From contig JAHECY010000028.1 in NCBI GenBank assembly GCA_024641505.1, forward strand, positions 1 to 43,324: a stretch of 43,324 nt of DNA. The letters are read 5' to 3'. Each line of letters opens with the position of its first letter. Positions within the stretch are counted from its first letter, which is position 1. Shown here in pieces: positions 17,189 to 27,655 of this stretch. This DNA is from Gammaproteobacteria bacterium (GTDB lineage Bacteria; Pseudomonadota; Gammaproteobacteria; SG8-11). The notes under the pieces are model-generated. The model saw only the letters and a list, made by a program, of their open reading frames with translations, had not been told where the DNA came from and made no database searches. The translations under genes and the position numbers were made by a program.

Positions 17189-18208
17189 CTATCGAGGTTC
17201 TATTTCCCGTAAATGACGGCCAACGGATAACCAGGCACCACCCAATCCCAAAATAATCCCTGCTGATAACATAGTTATGCCTGGAATTAAACCAAGGTAC
17301 TGAAGCAAGTATTGGGCATTGTATAGACTCGCCAATTGACTGACAGGTCCACGAAGGGTCCATACTGTTGCGGTCACCAACAGCCATGCTACGGCACCGC
17401 CACCCAGCCCGAACCATACACCCCAATATAAAAATGGTCTTCGAATAAAAGCGTCCGTACCCCCAATGAGTTTTGTCACCACTATCTCCTGACGCTTATT
17501 CTGTATGATCAAACGAATGGTGTTACCGACAACCACCAGGATCGCAATGCCCAGAAATGCGGCAAAAAGGTAGAGACCGTATTGCCCGATGTCCAACAGC
17601 CCGTTGAGACGCTTAACCCATTGCAAATCCATCTGTACCGCGCTAATGCGGGGAAGAGTCTTGAGGTAAGCGATCAATGACTGAGCCACTTCCGGGGTAA
17701 AACCTTGAAATAGTGGTGTTATAATTAACACCGGCGGCAAAGGGTTTTCTCCCAAAACCTCAATGGCATCACCGAGGCCTGACATTTGTTTGAATTCGGA
17801 CAGCGCCTGTTCCTTTGAGATAAAGGTGACGCCGGAAACATGTTCATGCTGACTAATGGTGTCAATCAGCGCCGTTCTCTCAACATCTTGCAGTGATTCA
17901 TCGAGAAATACCGTGATCTGTGCGCTGTCATCCCATACACCAGTCAGTTGACGGGTATTGTCCAGGAGCACGTACAGTCCCGTGGGTAACGCCAGAGCCA
18001 CGCCCAATACCAACGAAGTCATCAAACTTGAAAAAGGCGTACGCCAGAATTGCCCAAGGGTGGATACCATCGCCCACAGATGGCTACCGAAATAACGCCC
18101 CACAAAGGAGTGATAAATATTGTCCCGCTCACGGCGAGCCACCGCCCGCGCTTCGGGTGGCAAACGACCGCGGTTTCGCGTGTAGGAAGCGGCACTAACA
18201 AAACCCAT
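17189..18208 (-). CDS. ftsX: Cell division protein FtsX
   Basis: Inner-membrane subunit of the FtsEX complex, which transmits ATP-driven changes to EnvC at the septum to activate murein amidases. The 339-residue product has a basic cytosolic N-terminus, a first membrane segment at about 60-83, a periplasmic domain (about 90-215) containing QITVFLDES and the FtsX-typical VTFISKEQAL, then three further membrane segments near 213-240, 263-290 and 308-330. Overall length is close to E. coli FtsX (352). AAGGTG precedes the ATG. It follows ftsE after 28 bp. Confidence 0.95.
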   Translation of the reverse strand: MGFVSAASYTRNRGRLPPEARAVARRERDNIYHSFVGRYFGSHLWAMVSTLGQFWRTPFSSLMTSLVLGVALALPTGLYVLLDNTRQLTGVWDDSAQITVFLDESLQDVERTALIDTISQHEHVSGVTFISKEQALSEFKQMSGLGDAIEVLGENPLPPVLIITPLFQGFTPEVAQSLIAYLKTLPRISAVQMDLQWVKRLNGLLDIGQYGLYLFAAFLGIAILVVVGNTIRLIIQNKRQEIVVTKLIGGTDAFIRRPFLYWGVWFGLGGGAVAWLLVTATVWTLRGPVSQLASLYNAQYLLQYLGLIPGITMLSAGIILGLGGAWLSVGRHLREIEPR

Positions 18209-18236
18209 GGGTATACACCTTCGCCAATGCGACTGC

Positions 18237-18914
18237 CTAGTGTCGCTGCTCTGAACCTGAATCGGAGATCAAACGACTTTGTCCAAGCTTGAGCACCCGA
18301 AAAGGAAATTTATCGATAATCGCCACATCATGAGTCGCCACCATGACCGTGGTACCTATGGAGTTAAAGTCCTGAAATATTCCCATAATTTCCGCGGATA
18401 ATTCCGGATCAAGATTGCCCGTGGGCTCATCCGCCAATAACAACTTTGGCCGGTTTACTACTGCCCTGGCGATGCCCACCCGTTGCTGTTCACCCGTGGA
18501 TAATGCAATGGGCAGATGCTTTTCCTTACCCAACAAACCCACCTTGTCGAGCGCGGCACGCACGCGGCGACCGATTTCCCGATTTCGCACACCGGTAATT
18601 ATCAACGGCAGCGCCACGTTGTCGAAAACGGAGCGATCAAACAGCAGATTGTGATTCTGAAACACGATGCCCATGGAACGCCTGAAATGCGGTATATTGC
18701 GCCGGCTCATTTGCCCCAGGTTGCTGCGGTCCACTAGAATGTGGCCGCGGGTGGCACGTTCGATCAGCGCGATTAGTTTCAACAATGTACTCTTGCCGGC
18801 GCCAGAATGCCCGGTGAGAAAAACCATTTCAGCGGGAGCGACATGAAAGCTGAGATTACTCAAGGCCTCATAGCCGCCGGGGTAGCGCTTTACTACATTA
18901 GTGAACTCAATCAT
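18237..18914 (-). CDS. ftsE: Cell division ATP-binding protein FtsE
   Basis: ATPase of the FtsEX complex. The 225-residue ABC protein has Walker A GHSGAGKST (35-43), the Q-loop at FQNHN (85-89), signature LSTGEQQ (138-144), Walker B LLLADE (158-163) and the switch His in ATHD. The signature has Thr in place of the usual first Gly of LSGGQ (LSGGEQQ in E. coli FtsE). The start codon overlaps the ftsY stop (ATGA, 18911-18914), so FtsE is translationally coupled to FtsY. Confidence 0.96.
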   Translation of the reverse strand: MIEFTNVVKRYPGGYEALSNLSFHVAPAEMVFLTGHSGAGKSTLLKLIALIERATRGHILVDRSNLGQMSRRNIPHFRRSMGIVFQNHNLLFDRSVFDNVALPLIITGVRNREIGRRVRAALDKVGLLGKEKHLPIALSTGEQQRVGIARAVVNRPKLLLADEPTGNLDPELSAEIMGIFQDFNSIGTTVMVATHDVAIIDKFPFRVLKLGQSRLISDSGSEQRH

Positions 18915-19897
18915 GGAGCGTCAGGCTCGAGCAGGGCGGTGACAAACTCATGCGCCTGAAACGGACGTAAATCTTCGATTCCCTCACCGATACCAATATA
19001 ACGAATAGGTACCGACAGGGCTTGTGCAATGGCAAATAACACTCCACCCCGTGCCGTACCATCCAGCTTGGTCAGCGTAATGCCGGTAAGTCCTACCGCC
19101 TCATGAAATTGCCGCGCTTGATTGACCGCATTCTGCCCGGTACCCGCGTCCAGCACTAACATGACTTCATGGGGTGCGGAGTCATCGAGCTTCCCCAGAA
19201 CCCTTTTGATTTTTTTCAATTCTTCCATAAGATTGGCTTGGGTATGCAGTCTACCCGCGGTATCCGCGATCAACACGTCGATACCACGTGCCTGCGCGGA
19301 CTGGAGCGCGTCATACACCACGGACGCTGGATCGGCGCCACTCTGTTGGGCAATAACGGGCACATCATTGCGTCTCCCCCATTCCTGTAGCTGTTCGACT
19401 GCCGCGGCCCGAAAGGTATCGCCGGCAGCCAACATCACCGATAAATTTTGCGCCAACAACTGCTTTGCCAATTTTCCAATGGTTGTGGTTTTACCCGCGC
19501 CATTGATCCCAACCATGAGAATGACAAAAGGCTTATGTTTCATGTCAATATGCAGGGGTTGCTCGGCCGGAGCGATCAAGGACATCATGGCACTCGCCAA
19601 ATACTCCACGATATCCGCAGAATCCCGCACCCGCTGCTCCTTAACAACCGCCTGCAAGTCATTAAGTAATTTGCGGGTACCTTCCACGCCCACATCCGCC
19701 AGAAGCAGCTGCGTTTCCAGATCCTCCAGCAACTCATCATCGATTCTTGGATGACTCCCCAACAACCCCCCCAGACCGCGGGTAAAAGATGCTCGCGTCT
19801 TGCCTAAACCCTGCTTTAATCTGGCGAAAATACCGGCGGTGCCGGCCGCCGGTGTTGCCGCCGGGGATGAGTCTTTTTTGCTTTTACCAAATACCAT
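18911..19897 (-). CDS. ftsY: Signal recognition particle receptor FtsY
   Basis: SRP-type GTPase that docks ribosome-SRP complexes at the inner membrane for co-translational insertion. The 328-residue protein consists of a short Ala/Ser-rich N-terminus, the helical N domain (about 22-115) and the G domain with G1 GINGAGKTT (130-138), GDTFRAAAVEQL, DTAGR, and TKLDGTARGG. The long acidic A domain of E. coli FtsY (497 residues) is absent, as in many bacteria; the amphipathic helix at the start of the N domain (IFARLKQGLGKTR) is kept and should provide membrane binding. First gene of ftsY-ftsE-ftsX. Confidence 0.96.
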   Translation of the reverse strand: MVFGKSKKDSSPAATPAAGTAGIFARLKQGLGKTRASFTRGLGGLLGSHPRIDDELLEDLETQLLLADVGVEGTRKLLNDLQAVVKEQRVRDSADIVEYLASAMMSLIAPAEQPLHIDMKHKPFVILMVGINGAGKTTTIGKLAKQLLAQNLSVMLAAGDTFRAAAVEQLQEWGRRNDVPVIAQQSGADPASVVYDALQSAQARGIDVLIADTAGRLHTQANLMEELKKIKRVLGKLDDSAPHEVMLVLDAGTGQNAVNQARQFHEAVGLTGITLTKLDGTARGGVLFAIAQALSVPIRYIGIGEGIEDLRPFQAHEFVTALLEPDAP

Positions 19898-20049
19898 GAT
19901 TTTAATGAACTACTCGCTACTTGGGATGTCTTGAATCTGTCCAGGCCCGAAGAATGCAAAGCTGTGGATAGCTGGGACAAGGTACATTATCCTATCACCG
20001 TCCGCCGGCATCCGTCATACCTTATATACCGACACGAAGGCTAGATAAC

Positions 20050-21423
20050 ATGCAAAAATTATGTTCACTCTCGATTCTTATGTTACCGCTTTGGCTCCTG
20101 TCTACGCCGGTAAGCGCCAACGTTACCGAATACAAGCTGGACAACGGATTGAAAATTCTCGTGAAAGAGGATCATCGTGCACCCGTGGTGGTATCTCAAA
20201 TCTGGTACAAGGTTGGCTCCAGTTACGAGCACAACGGTGCGACGGGCCTCTCCCATGTGATGGAGCACATGATGTTCAAGGGTACCAAAAACCATGGGCC
20301 CAATGAGTTTTCGAGAATTATTTCGGAAAATGGTGGCAAGGAAAACGCCTTCACCGGTCAGGACTATACCGCCTATTTTCAGCAGCTGGAAAAATCCCGT
20401 CTGCCCATCGCTCTGGAACTGGAAGCGGACCGCATGCGCAATCTGCTGTTGAATCCCGATGAATTCTCAAAAGAAGTCAAAGTGGTAATGGAAGAACGGC
20501 GCATGCGCACCGAAGACAAACCAACCTCTCTTACCTTCGAACGCTTTGCCGCCGCCGCCTATGTCAACAGCCCTTACCATCACCCCGTCATCGGCTGGAT
20601 GGAAGATCTCGAAGCCATGACGGTGCAAGATCTGCAAAACTGGTATAACGCCTTCTACGGCCCCAACAACGCCACCCTGGTGATTGTGGGTGATGTCGAG
20701 CCAAAAGACGTTTTAAAATTGGCACAAAAATATTTTGGGCCATTGCCCAACGTCAGCGTCCCGGAAGTAAAACCGCAACGGGAAATAGAACATAAGGGTG
20801 TGCGCCGGGTCATGGTGAAAGCACCGGCGGAGCTGCCGCATATAATTATGGGCTACAAAGTACCCGTGGTGAAGACCGCGCAGGATGCCTGGGAACCCTA
20901 CGCCCTGGATGTCCTGGCATCTATTCTCGACGGCGGCAACAGCGCTCGCTTCGCCCGAAACCTGGTACGCGGCCAGGAAATCGCCAGCGGAATCGGTGCC
21001 AGTTACGATCCGTACGCGCGTCTTGGTGAATTATTTATCGTCAATGGCACACCCTCCCAGGGCCATAGCGTCTCCCTGCTGGAACAAGCGATCTACGCCC
21101 AATTGGAAGATCTGAAGAAAACCGAAGTCTCACCGGCGGAACTGGAACGGGTGAAGGCACAGGTGGTGGCCAGCAAGGTGTACGAGCGGGATTCAGTATT
21201 TTATCAAGCCATGCAGCTGGGCGAACTGGAAACAGTGGGCCTGGACTGGAAACTCATGGATGACTATGTCGATAAGATCAAGGCGATCACGGCGCAACAA
21301 ATTCTGCAGGTCGCCCGCAAGTACCTGGTGGAAGATCAATTGACGATCGCTGAACTGGATCCGCAACCCCTGAACGGCGCCAGTAACATGAAAACATCTA
21401 TTGGAGGCCGCCATGGTAACTAA
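20050..21423 (+). CDS. M16 family zinc peptidase, catalytic subunit
   Basis: Periplasmic inverzincin-type peptidase. The 457-residue protein has a signal peptide (1-23, cleavage after VSA) and two M16 repeats. The zinc site is complete: HVMEH (69-73) with the third ligand E149 in VVMEERR, 76 residues after H73. It is followed by a second M16 gene that overlaps it by 11 bp; the pair presumably forms a clamshell heterodimer. Divergent from ftsY, as in Pseudomonas, where two M16 genes flank ftsYEX. Substrate unknown. Confidence 0.93.
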   Translation: MQKLCSLSILMLPLWLLSTPVSANVTEYKLDNGLKILVKEDHRAPVVVSQIWYKVGSSYEHNGATGLSHVMEHMMFKGTKNHGPNEFSRIISENGGKENAFTGQDYTAYFQQLEKSRLPIALELEADRMRNLLLNPDEFSKEVKVVMEERRMRTEDKPTSLTFERFAAAAYVNSPYHHPVIGWMEDLEAMTVQDLQNWYNAFYGPNNATLVIVGDVEPKDVLKLAQKYFGPLPNVSVPEVKPQREIEHKGVRRVMVKAPAELPHIIMGYKVPVVKTAQDAWEPYALDVLASILDGGNSARFARNLVRGQEIASGIGASYDPYARLGELFIVNGTPSQGHSVSLLEQAIYAQLEDLKKTEVSPAELERVKAQVVASKVYERDSVFYQAMQLGELETVGLDWKLMDDYVDKIKAITAQQILQVARKYLVEDQLTIAELDPQPLNGASNMKTSIGGRHGN

Positions 21424-22726
21424 GATCCGAATTCTGCCACTAGCCTTACTGAGCTCCCTGGTCATTGGCAATTTCGCCCAGGCCGCACCGAATATACAGG
21501 ACTGGCGCACCGAGAACGGAGCGCGAGTGTTTTTTGTTGAAGCCAATGAACTTCCCATGGTGGATGTTCAGGTATGGTTTGATGCCGGCGGTGCGCGTGA
21601 CCAGAACAAGCCGGGATTGGCCTTGCTCACCAACGCTGTCATGCCTGAGGGTGCCGCGGACATGACCGCGGATATTCTTGCGGAGAAATTCGAAGCCATC
21701 GGCGCCCAAACCAGTAACAGCTCCCAGCGTGATGTTGCGGAGTTTACTTTGCGCAGCTTATCCGACAGCAAATACATGAACAGCGCCGCCAGCCTTATGG
21801 CCGCGGTAATTTCCCGGCCGAGCTTTCCGGAAGACGCGTTCAATCGGGAGAAAAATCGCCTGCTGATCGCCTTGAAAAGCCGCAAACAGTCGCCCGACGA
21901 AATCGCCGATGAAGAATTTTATCACATGATATTCGGTAATCATCCCTACGGCGCCATGCCGGAGGGAACGGAAGACTCGGTCAAATCAATCGTCCGCGCC
22001 GATTTATTGGACTTTTACAAGCGCTATTATGTGGGGAACAATGCGGTCATCGCCATCGTCGGCGCTATCAGCAAAAGTACCGCCAAGAAACTCGCGGACA
22101 CTCTGGTAGGCAAGCTCCCGGCCGGAACGGCGGCTCCCGGCATACCTGATGTCACCACCGCAGCCTCTATCGGTTCTCAATTTATCGAGCATCCCTCCAC
22201 CCAGAGCCATATACTCATCGGTCAACCGGGATTGAAGCGCGGCGACCCTGACTATTTCGCACTTTATTTGGGCAACCATATTCTCGGTGGCAACGGCCTG
22301 GTTTCACGCATCAGCAATGAGGTACGGGAAAAGCGTGGACTTTCCTACAGTGCGTATAGCTACTTTATGCCCATGAAACAAATCGGCCCATATGTGCTGG
22401 GGCTGCAAACCGCCAACAACAGCCGAGACGAAGCCCTGAAAGTTCTGCAACAAACCTTGCACGATTTCATCGACAAGGGACCCACGCCGGAAGAACTCGA
22501 CGCGGCCAAGAAAAATCTGACTGGTGGTTTCCCACTGCGGGTTTCCAGTAACAGCAAAATCGTGGAATATGTGGCAATGATCGGTTTCTATGGCCTGCCT
22601 CTTGACTATCTCGACAAATTCAACGAAAACGTGCAGAACGTAACGCTGGAGCAAGTGAAGGATGCCTTTACGCGCCGGGTCAAGCCGGACCAGATGGCCA
22701 TTGTCGTCGTCGGCGCCAAGAGTTAA
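21413..22726 (+). CDS. M16 family peptidase-like, non-catalytic partner
   Basis: Second subunit of the M16 pair. The start is the ATG at 21413, with GGAGG at 21403-21407; it lies inside the end of the preceding gene. The 437-residue product has a signal peptide (1-24, ending QAA). At the place of the zinc motif it reads LLTNA (71-75), so it cannot bind zinc. It keeps the Arg/Tyr substrate-contact segment [12 protein letters not shown] (305-316), which in M16B heterodimers completes the active site of the catalytic partner. Function thus depends on the upstream gene. Confidence 0.93.
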   Translation: MVTKIRILPLALLSSLVIGNFAQAAPNIQDWRTENGARVFFVEANELPMVDVQVWFDAGGARDQNKPGLALLTNAVMPEGAADMTADILAEKFEAIGAQTSNSSQRDVAEFTLRSLSDSKYMNSAASLMAAVISRPSFPEDAFNREKNRLLIALKSRKQSPDEIADEEFYHMIFGNHPYGAMPEGTEDSVKSIVRADLLDFYKRYYVGNNAVIAIVGAISKSTAKKLADTLVGKLPAGTAAPGIPDVTTAASIGSQFIEHPSTQSHILIGQPGLKRGDPDYFALYLGNHILGGNGLVSRISNEVREKRGLSYSAYSYFMPMKQIGPYVLGLQTANNSRDEALKVLQQTLHDFIDKGPTPEELDAAKKNLTGGFPLRVSSNSKIVEYVAMIGFYGLPLDYLDKFNENVQNVTLEQVKDAFTRRVKPDQMAIVVVGAKS

Positions 22727-22754
22727 ACTCCGGGCTGCACAGAGGGTAATTACC

Positions 22755-23219
22755 GTGTTTTCAGATCAGAAAATTCAGCTAAAAATTCTGGACCCACGAA
22801 TCGGCTCCAGCTTTCCGTTACCCCAATATGCTACCCACGGCTCCGCCGGCCTGGATTTGCGGGCATGCCTTGATGACGCGTTGATTATCCAACCCGGACA
22901 ATCACATTTGATTCCCACCGGTATGGCGATTCACATCGGTGACCCGAGACTGGCCGCGGTGATCCTGCCGCGATCCGGCCTTGGACACAAGCATGGTATT
23001 GTGCTTGGCAATCTCGTGGGACTCATCGATTCAGACTATCAGGGACAGCTGTTCGTGTCCTGCTGGAACCGTGGCGAAAACCCTTTTACCGTCAATATCG
23101 GTGAGCGTATCGCGCAACTGGTGTTTGTACCGGTGGTTCAGGCTCAATTCGAGATAGTTAATGAGTTCATAGAAAGTCAGCGCGGCACCGGCGGCTTCGG
23201 ACATTCCGGCCGCCACTAA
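22755..23219 (+). CDS. dut: dUTP diphosphatase
   Basis: Hydrolyses dUTP to dUMP, preventing uracil incorporation and feeding dTMP synthesis; homotrimer. The start is the GTG at 22755, with AGAGGG 8 bp upstream; a longer open frame to 22662 overlaps the M16 gene and lacks family similarity. The 154-residue product has all five motifs: [29 protein letters not shown] (with catalytic D92), GERIAQLVF and the C-terminal arm [11 protein letters not shown]. It precedes algC, as in Pseudomonas. Confidence 0.97.
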   Translation: MFSDQKIQLKILDPRIGSSFPLPQYATHGSAGLDLRACLDDALIIQPGQSHLIPTGMAIHIGDPRLAAVILPRSGLGHKHGIVLGNLVGLIDSDYQGQLFVSCWNRGENPFTVNIGERIAQLVFVPVVQAQFEIVNEFIESQRGTGGFGHSGRH

Positions 23220-23246
23220 GATCAACAATTGCTGAAGGCCGCCGTT

Positions 23247-24623
23247 ATGCCTGTGGTACCTGCAGAAATCTTCAAAGCCTATGATATTCGTGGCATCGTG
23301 GGCAAGACGCTCACTCCGGAACTGGCGCAGGCCATAGGGCATGCGTTCGGCAGTGAATGCCGGGAGCAGCAGCAAACCACAGTCGTCGTTGGGCGCGATG
23401 GACGACTTTCCGGTCCAACCTTGGTGCACGCGCTGATAGCGGGGCTATCGGCGGCGGGCATGGAAGTCATCGATATCGGCCAGGCACCTACCCCGGTTGT
23501 TTATTTCGGCGCACACCACTTCAAGTGCGGCACCTGCATCGCCGTTACCGGCAGCCACAATCCACCGGACTACAACGGCTTTAAGATGGTGATCGCCGGC
23601 GTTACCTTGGCGGGTGAAAGTATTCAGAAGTTGCGACGGCGCATCGTGGAGCAGAATTTCGTGCATGACCACGGCAGGGTGCGCCTGGAAACGGTGATAG
23701 ACGCTTATATCCAGCGCATAACTGACGACATCAAGCCTGCTCGATCCCTTAAAGTGGTTATCGACTGTGGCAATGGCGTAAGCGGCGATGTCGCGCCGCG
23801 ACTATTGCAGGAATTGGGTTGCCAGACAATCGAGATGTACTGTGACGTCGACGGCAACTTCCCCAATCATCACCCGGACCCCAGCAAACCGGAAAATCTC
23901 CAGGCATTGATAACCCGGGTGGCACAAGAGCATGCCGATATCGGACTGGCGTTCGACGGCGATGGCGATCGACTGGGTGTAGTAACACCCGCGGGCAAGA
24001 TAATCTGGCCCGATCGGCAAATGATGCTGTATGCGACCGATATACTGTCCCGCACCCCCGGCGCCACCATCATCTTTGACGTCAAATGCACAACCAACCT
24101 GGCAAAGATCATCAAGCGGCATGGCGGTACACCATTAATGTGGTGCACGGGCCATTCCCTGGTAAAAGCCAAGCTCAAGGAAACCGGTGCGCCGCTGGCG
24201 GGCGAAATGAGTGGTCATATTTTTTTCAAGGAACGCTGGTTCGGTTTTGACGACGCTACCTATACCGCTGCCCGTCTCCTGGAAATTCTTGCCAAGGACA
24301 TGCGCCCGACGGATATTATTTTTGATGAATTGCCGGACAGTGTGAACACACCGGAACTCAATGTGCAAATGCTTGAGGGCGAGCATTTCAAATTTATCGA
24401 CGACCTGGTGCAACGTGCCCATTTTCCCGGTGCGCGAGTTACCACCATCGACGGTCTGCGTGTCGATTATGACGACGGCTTTGGTTTGGTACGCGCCTCC
24501 AATACCACGCCCTCGCTGGTTATTCGTTTTGAGGGTCACAGCCAACAAGCCCTGCAGCGCATTCAAGACGAATTTCGTGGCTTTATGCTCGGCATCAATC
24601 CCGCCATGTCACTGCCGTTTTAA
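23247..24623 (+). CDS. algC: Phosphomannomutase/phosphoglucomutase
   Basis: Interconverts hexose 1- and 6-phosphates for nucleotide sugars used in LPS and exopolysaccharide. The start is the ATG at 23247 (MPVVPAEIF), with GAAGG upstream; a TTG at 23229 is less likely. The 458-residue product has the phosphoserine loop TGSHNPPDYNG (S103), the metal loop DGDGDR with D237/D239/D241, the sugar-binding GEMSGH and the phosphate-binding RASNTTP near the C-terminus. Length and motifs agree with Pseudomonas AlgC (463 residues). Position between dut and argB is conserved. Confidence 0.95.
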   Translation: MPVVPAEIFKAYDIRGIVGKTLTPELAQAIGHAFGSECREQQQTTVVVGRDGRLSGPTLVHALIAGLSAAGMEVIDIGQAPTPVVYFGAHHFKCGTCIAVTGSHNPPDYNGFKMVIAGVTLAGESIQKLRRRIVEQNFVHDHGRVRLETVIDAYIQRITDDIKPARSLKVVIDCGNGVSGDVAPRLLQELGCQTIEMYCDVDGNFPNHHPDPSKPENLQALITRVAQEHADIGLAFDGDGDRLGVVTPAGKIIWPDRQMMLYATDILSRTPGATIIFDVKCTTNLAKIIKRHGGTPLMWCTGHSLVKAKLKETGAPLAGEMSGHIFFKERWFGFDDATYTAARLLEILAKDMRPTDIIFDELPDSVNTPELNVQMLEGEHFKFIDDLVQRAHFPGARVTTIDGLRVDYDDGFGLVRASNTTPSLVIRFEGHSQQALQRIQDEFRGFMLGINPAMSLPF

Positions 24624-24649
24624 AAAAAAAGATGCCCGAAGGCATCTTT
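24622..24649 (-). terminator. Intrinsic terminator of the transglycosylase-like gene
   Basis: Nine-bp stem, arms AAAGATGCC (24628-24636) and GGCATCTTT (24641-24649); on the minus strand the loop is UUCG and a run of T follows (24630-24622). It overlaps the algC stop codon. On the plus strand only a short TTT follows, so it is mainly a minus-strand terminator. Confidence 0.8.
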
Positions 24650-24671
24650 GGTGGTCGCAGCAACTGTTAAC

Positions 24672-25502
24672 TTAAACCGACGACGCCAATTTATATTGGC
24701 CTCGATATTTTTCATTAAATGGCAGGATAACCTGCTGGTAGAATCGCTGCACTCCCTGCACATAGGCAAAGCTGGCATGGTCCTTATAGCGCCGCGAGCC
24801 ACGCAATCCGATATTGTACGCCATCAAAGCCTGTTCATCGGTGTCGGTAAACTTGCGCAAATGCTGTATGTGCAAGGAAGCCACTTCTATATTAAATTTG
24901 TCATCGGTGATCAGTTGGGCAATCAATTCCTCTTCGGAGCGAAATTCACCTAATTCCGGGTGATGACGTAACACGTCGGTGGCGGCACTCACCTTAACTT
25001 GCATCACACCGTAAGAACGCTTGCCAACCGGCGCGGAGAGGTGGCCGATTCGACCCACCAGGCCGGCGATGGTCTCCTGCATCATGGTGGCCTGTATTAG
25101 TTTGGCATGTTGCACTCCACCGTCCTTGAAACCGACGTCAAACGCCAGCATCAATAGATCCACCTGTTCCTGGGTCAGGTAGGCTTTGGCCAGAGGGTTC
25201 CACAAGGTAATAGTTGCGGGCTCGGGTTCCGCATAAACAGGTTTGGCAACGGTAAATTCTTCGTCGGGCTTGGTATTTTCCTGGCCCCCTTCCGCTGGAG
25301 TCTGGTCATTGCCAGCGAGTTCAGTGGTTGCCACGACGCTGAGTGGGTCCTCTGCTTTAATTAAGCCCGCATCGATGACATGTTTTGCTACTGCGTGCAG
25401 CGAAAACAATGACACGAAAGCAAGAAACAGAAACACAAATGATTTGACGGCTGGACAAGGTGTCGTTCGTATGACTGTCGTAGAGTCCTTCTTGGTCTTC
25501 AT
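24672..25502 (-). CDS. Lytic-transglycosylase-like (SLT domain) protein
   Basis: Probable murein-cleaving or lysozyme-fold protein facing the periplasm. The start is the ATG at 25502, because AAGGGG lies 8 bp upstream; the frame continues open to 25613 without another good start. The 276-residue product has a basic N-terminus, one membrane segment (about 21-39), a Pro/Glu-rich linker (50-100), and an SLT-type domain: candidate catalytic Glu E143 in MMQETIAG, GVMQVKVSAA (165-174) in place of GLMQ, and AYNIG (228-232). It stands alone between algC and argB. Exact family and activity are uncertain because the motif around the Glu (normally ES.F.P) is altered. Confidence 0.75.
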   Translation of the reverse strand: MKTKKDSTTVIRTTPCPAVKSFVFLFLAFVSLFSLHAVAKHVIDAGLIKAEDPLSVVATTELAGNDQTPAEGGQENTKPDEEFTVAKPVYAEPEPATITLWNPLAKAYLTQEQVDLLMLAFDVGFKDGGVQHAKLIQATMMQETIAGLVGRIGHLSAPVGKRSYGVMQVKVSAATDVLRHHPELGEFRSEEELIAQLITDDKFNIEVASLHIQHLRKFTDTDEQALMAYNIGLRGSRRYKDHASFAYVQGVQRFYQQVILPFNEKYRGQYKLASSV

Positions 25503-26874
<1,372 letters not shown>

Positions 26875-26899
26875 GCGGATACCAACACAGGACATTTTC

Positions 26900-27655
26900 G
26901 TGGACAGCGTAACCCTCGGGATCCTGTTTGTCATTTCCCTGGTTGCCAACATATTTTCCGCATTTGCCGGCGGTGGTGCCGGCTTGATCCAGTTTCCGGT
27001 ATTGATATTCCTCGGACTGCCTTTTGGCATCGCCTTGGCGACCCACAAAATCGCCACCGTCGCCCTGGGTATCGGCGCGACCGTGCGCAATTTGCGAGAA
27101 GATAACCTGGAGTGGCGCCTGGTACTGGTGATGTTAGCGTGTGGAGTTCCTGGCGTAGTCACCGGCGCCAGCATCATCCTGACAGTACCGGATCGTTATG
27201 CCCAGATCGCTCTGGGCATACTGACCTTGGGGCTGGGTTTGTATTCCATCCTGTCCCCCGGACTGGGACAAAAAACCGAAGTGCGCCACCGCGATAATCG
27301 CGGCTATGTCATCGGTGGTTGCGTGCTGTTTTTACTCGGCGCCCTCAACGGTTCGTTGACTTCAGGCACCGGTCTGTTCGTCACCTTGTGGCTGGTGCGC
27401 TGGTTTGGCCTGGATTATAAGAAAGCCGTGGCCAACACCCTGATCCTGGTCGGTCTGTTCTGGAACGGCAGCGGCGCCATCACCCTGGGCTTGCTCGGCA
27501 ACATCGCCTGGAGCTGGTTGCCGCCGCTGATCCTGGGATCGCTGTTGGGTGGCTACATCGGCGCCCATTTGGCGATCGTCAAAGGCAACCGTTGGATCAA
27601 ACGCGCCTTCGAAATTATCACTGTCGTCATCGGCATCAAGTTGATAATGCCGTAG
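26900..27655 (+). CDS. TauE/SafE family membrane permease
   Basis: Inner-membrane protein of the TauE/SafE (sulfite/organosulfonate exporter-like) family. GTG start at 26900, with AGGA about 8 bp upstream. The 251-residue product has about eight hydrophobic segments arranged as two repeats; the first carries the family's SAFAGGGAGLIQFPVL pattern and the second GALNGSLTSGTGLFVTL. Substrate cannot be told from sequence. It follows argB by 25 bp, so it may be cotranscribed. Its TAG stop codon lies within a palindromic repeat copy (see the repeat element), so the 3' end may have been set by insertion of that repeat. Confidence 0.9.
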   Translation: MDSVTLGILFVISLVANIFSAFAGGGAGLIQFPVLIFLGLPFGIALATHKIATVALGIGATVRNLREDNLEWRLVLVMLACGVPGVVTGASIILTVPDRYAQIALGILTLGLGLYSILSPGLGQKTEVRHRDNRGYVIGGCVLFLLGALNGSLTSGTGLFVTLWLVRWFGLDYKKAVANTLILVGLFWNGSGAITLGLLGNIAWSWLPPLILGSLLGGYIGAHLAIVKGNRWIKRAFEIITVVIGIKLIMP

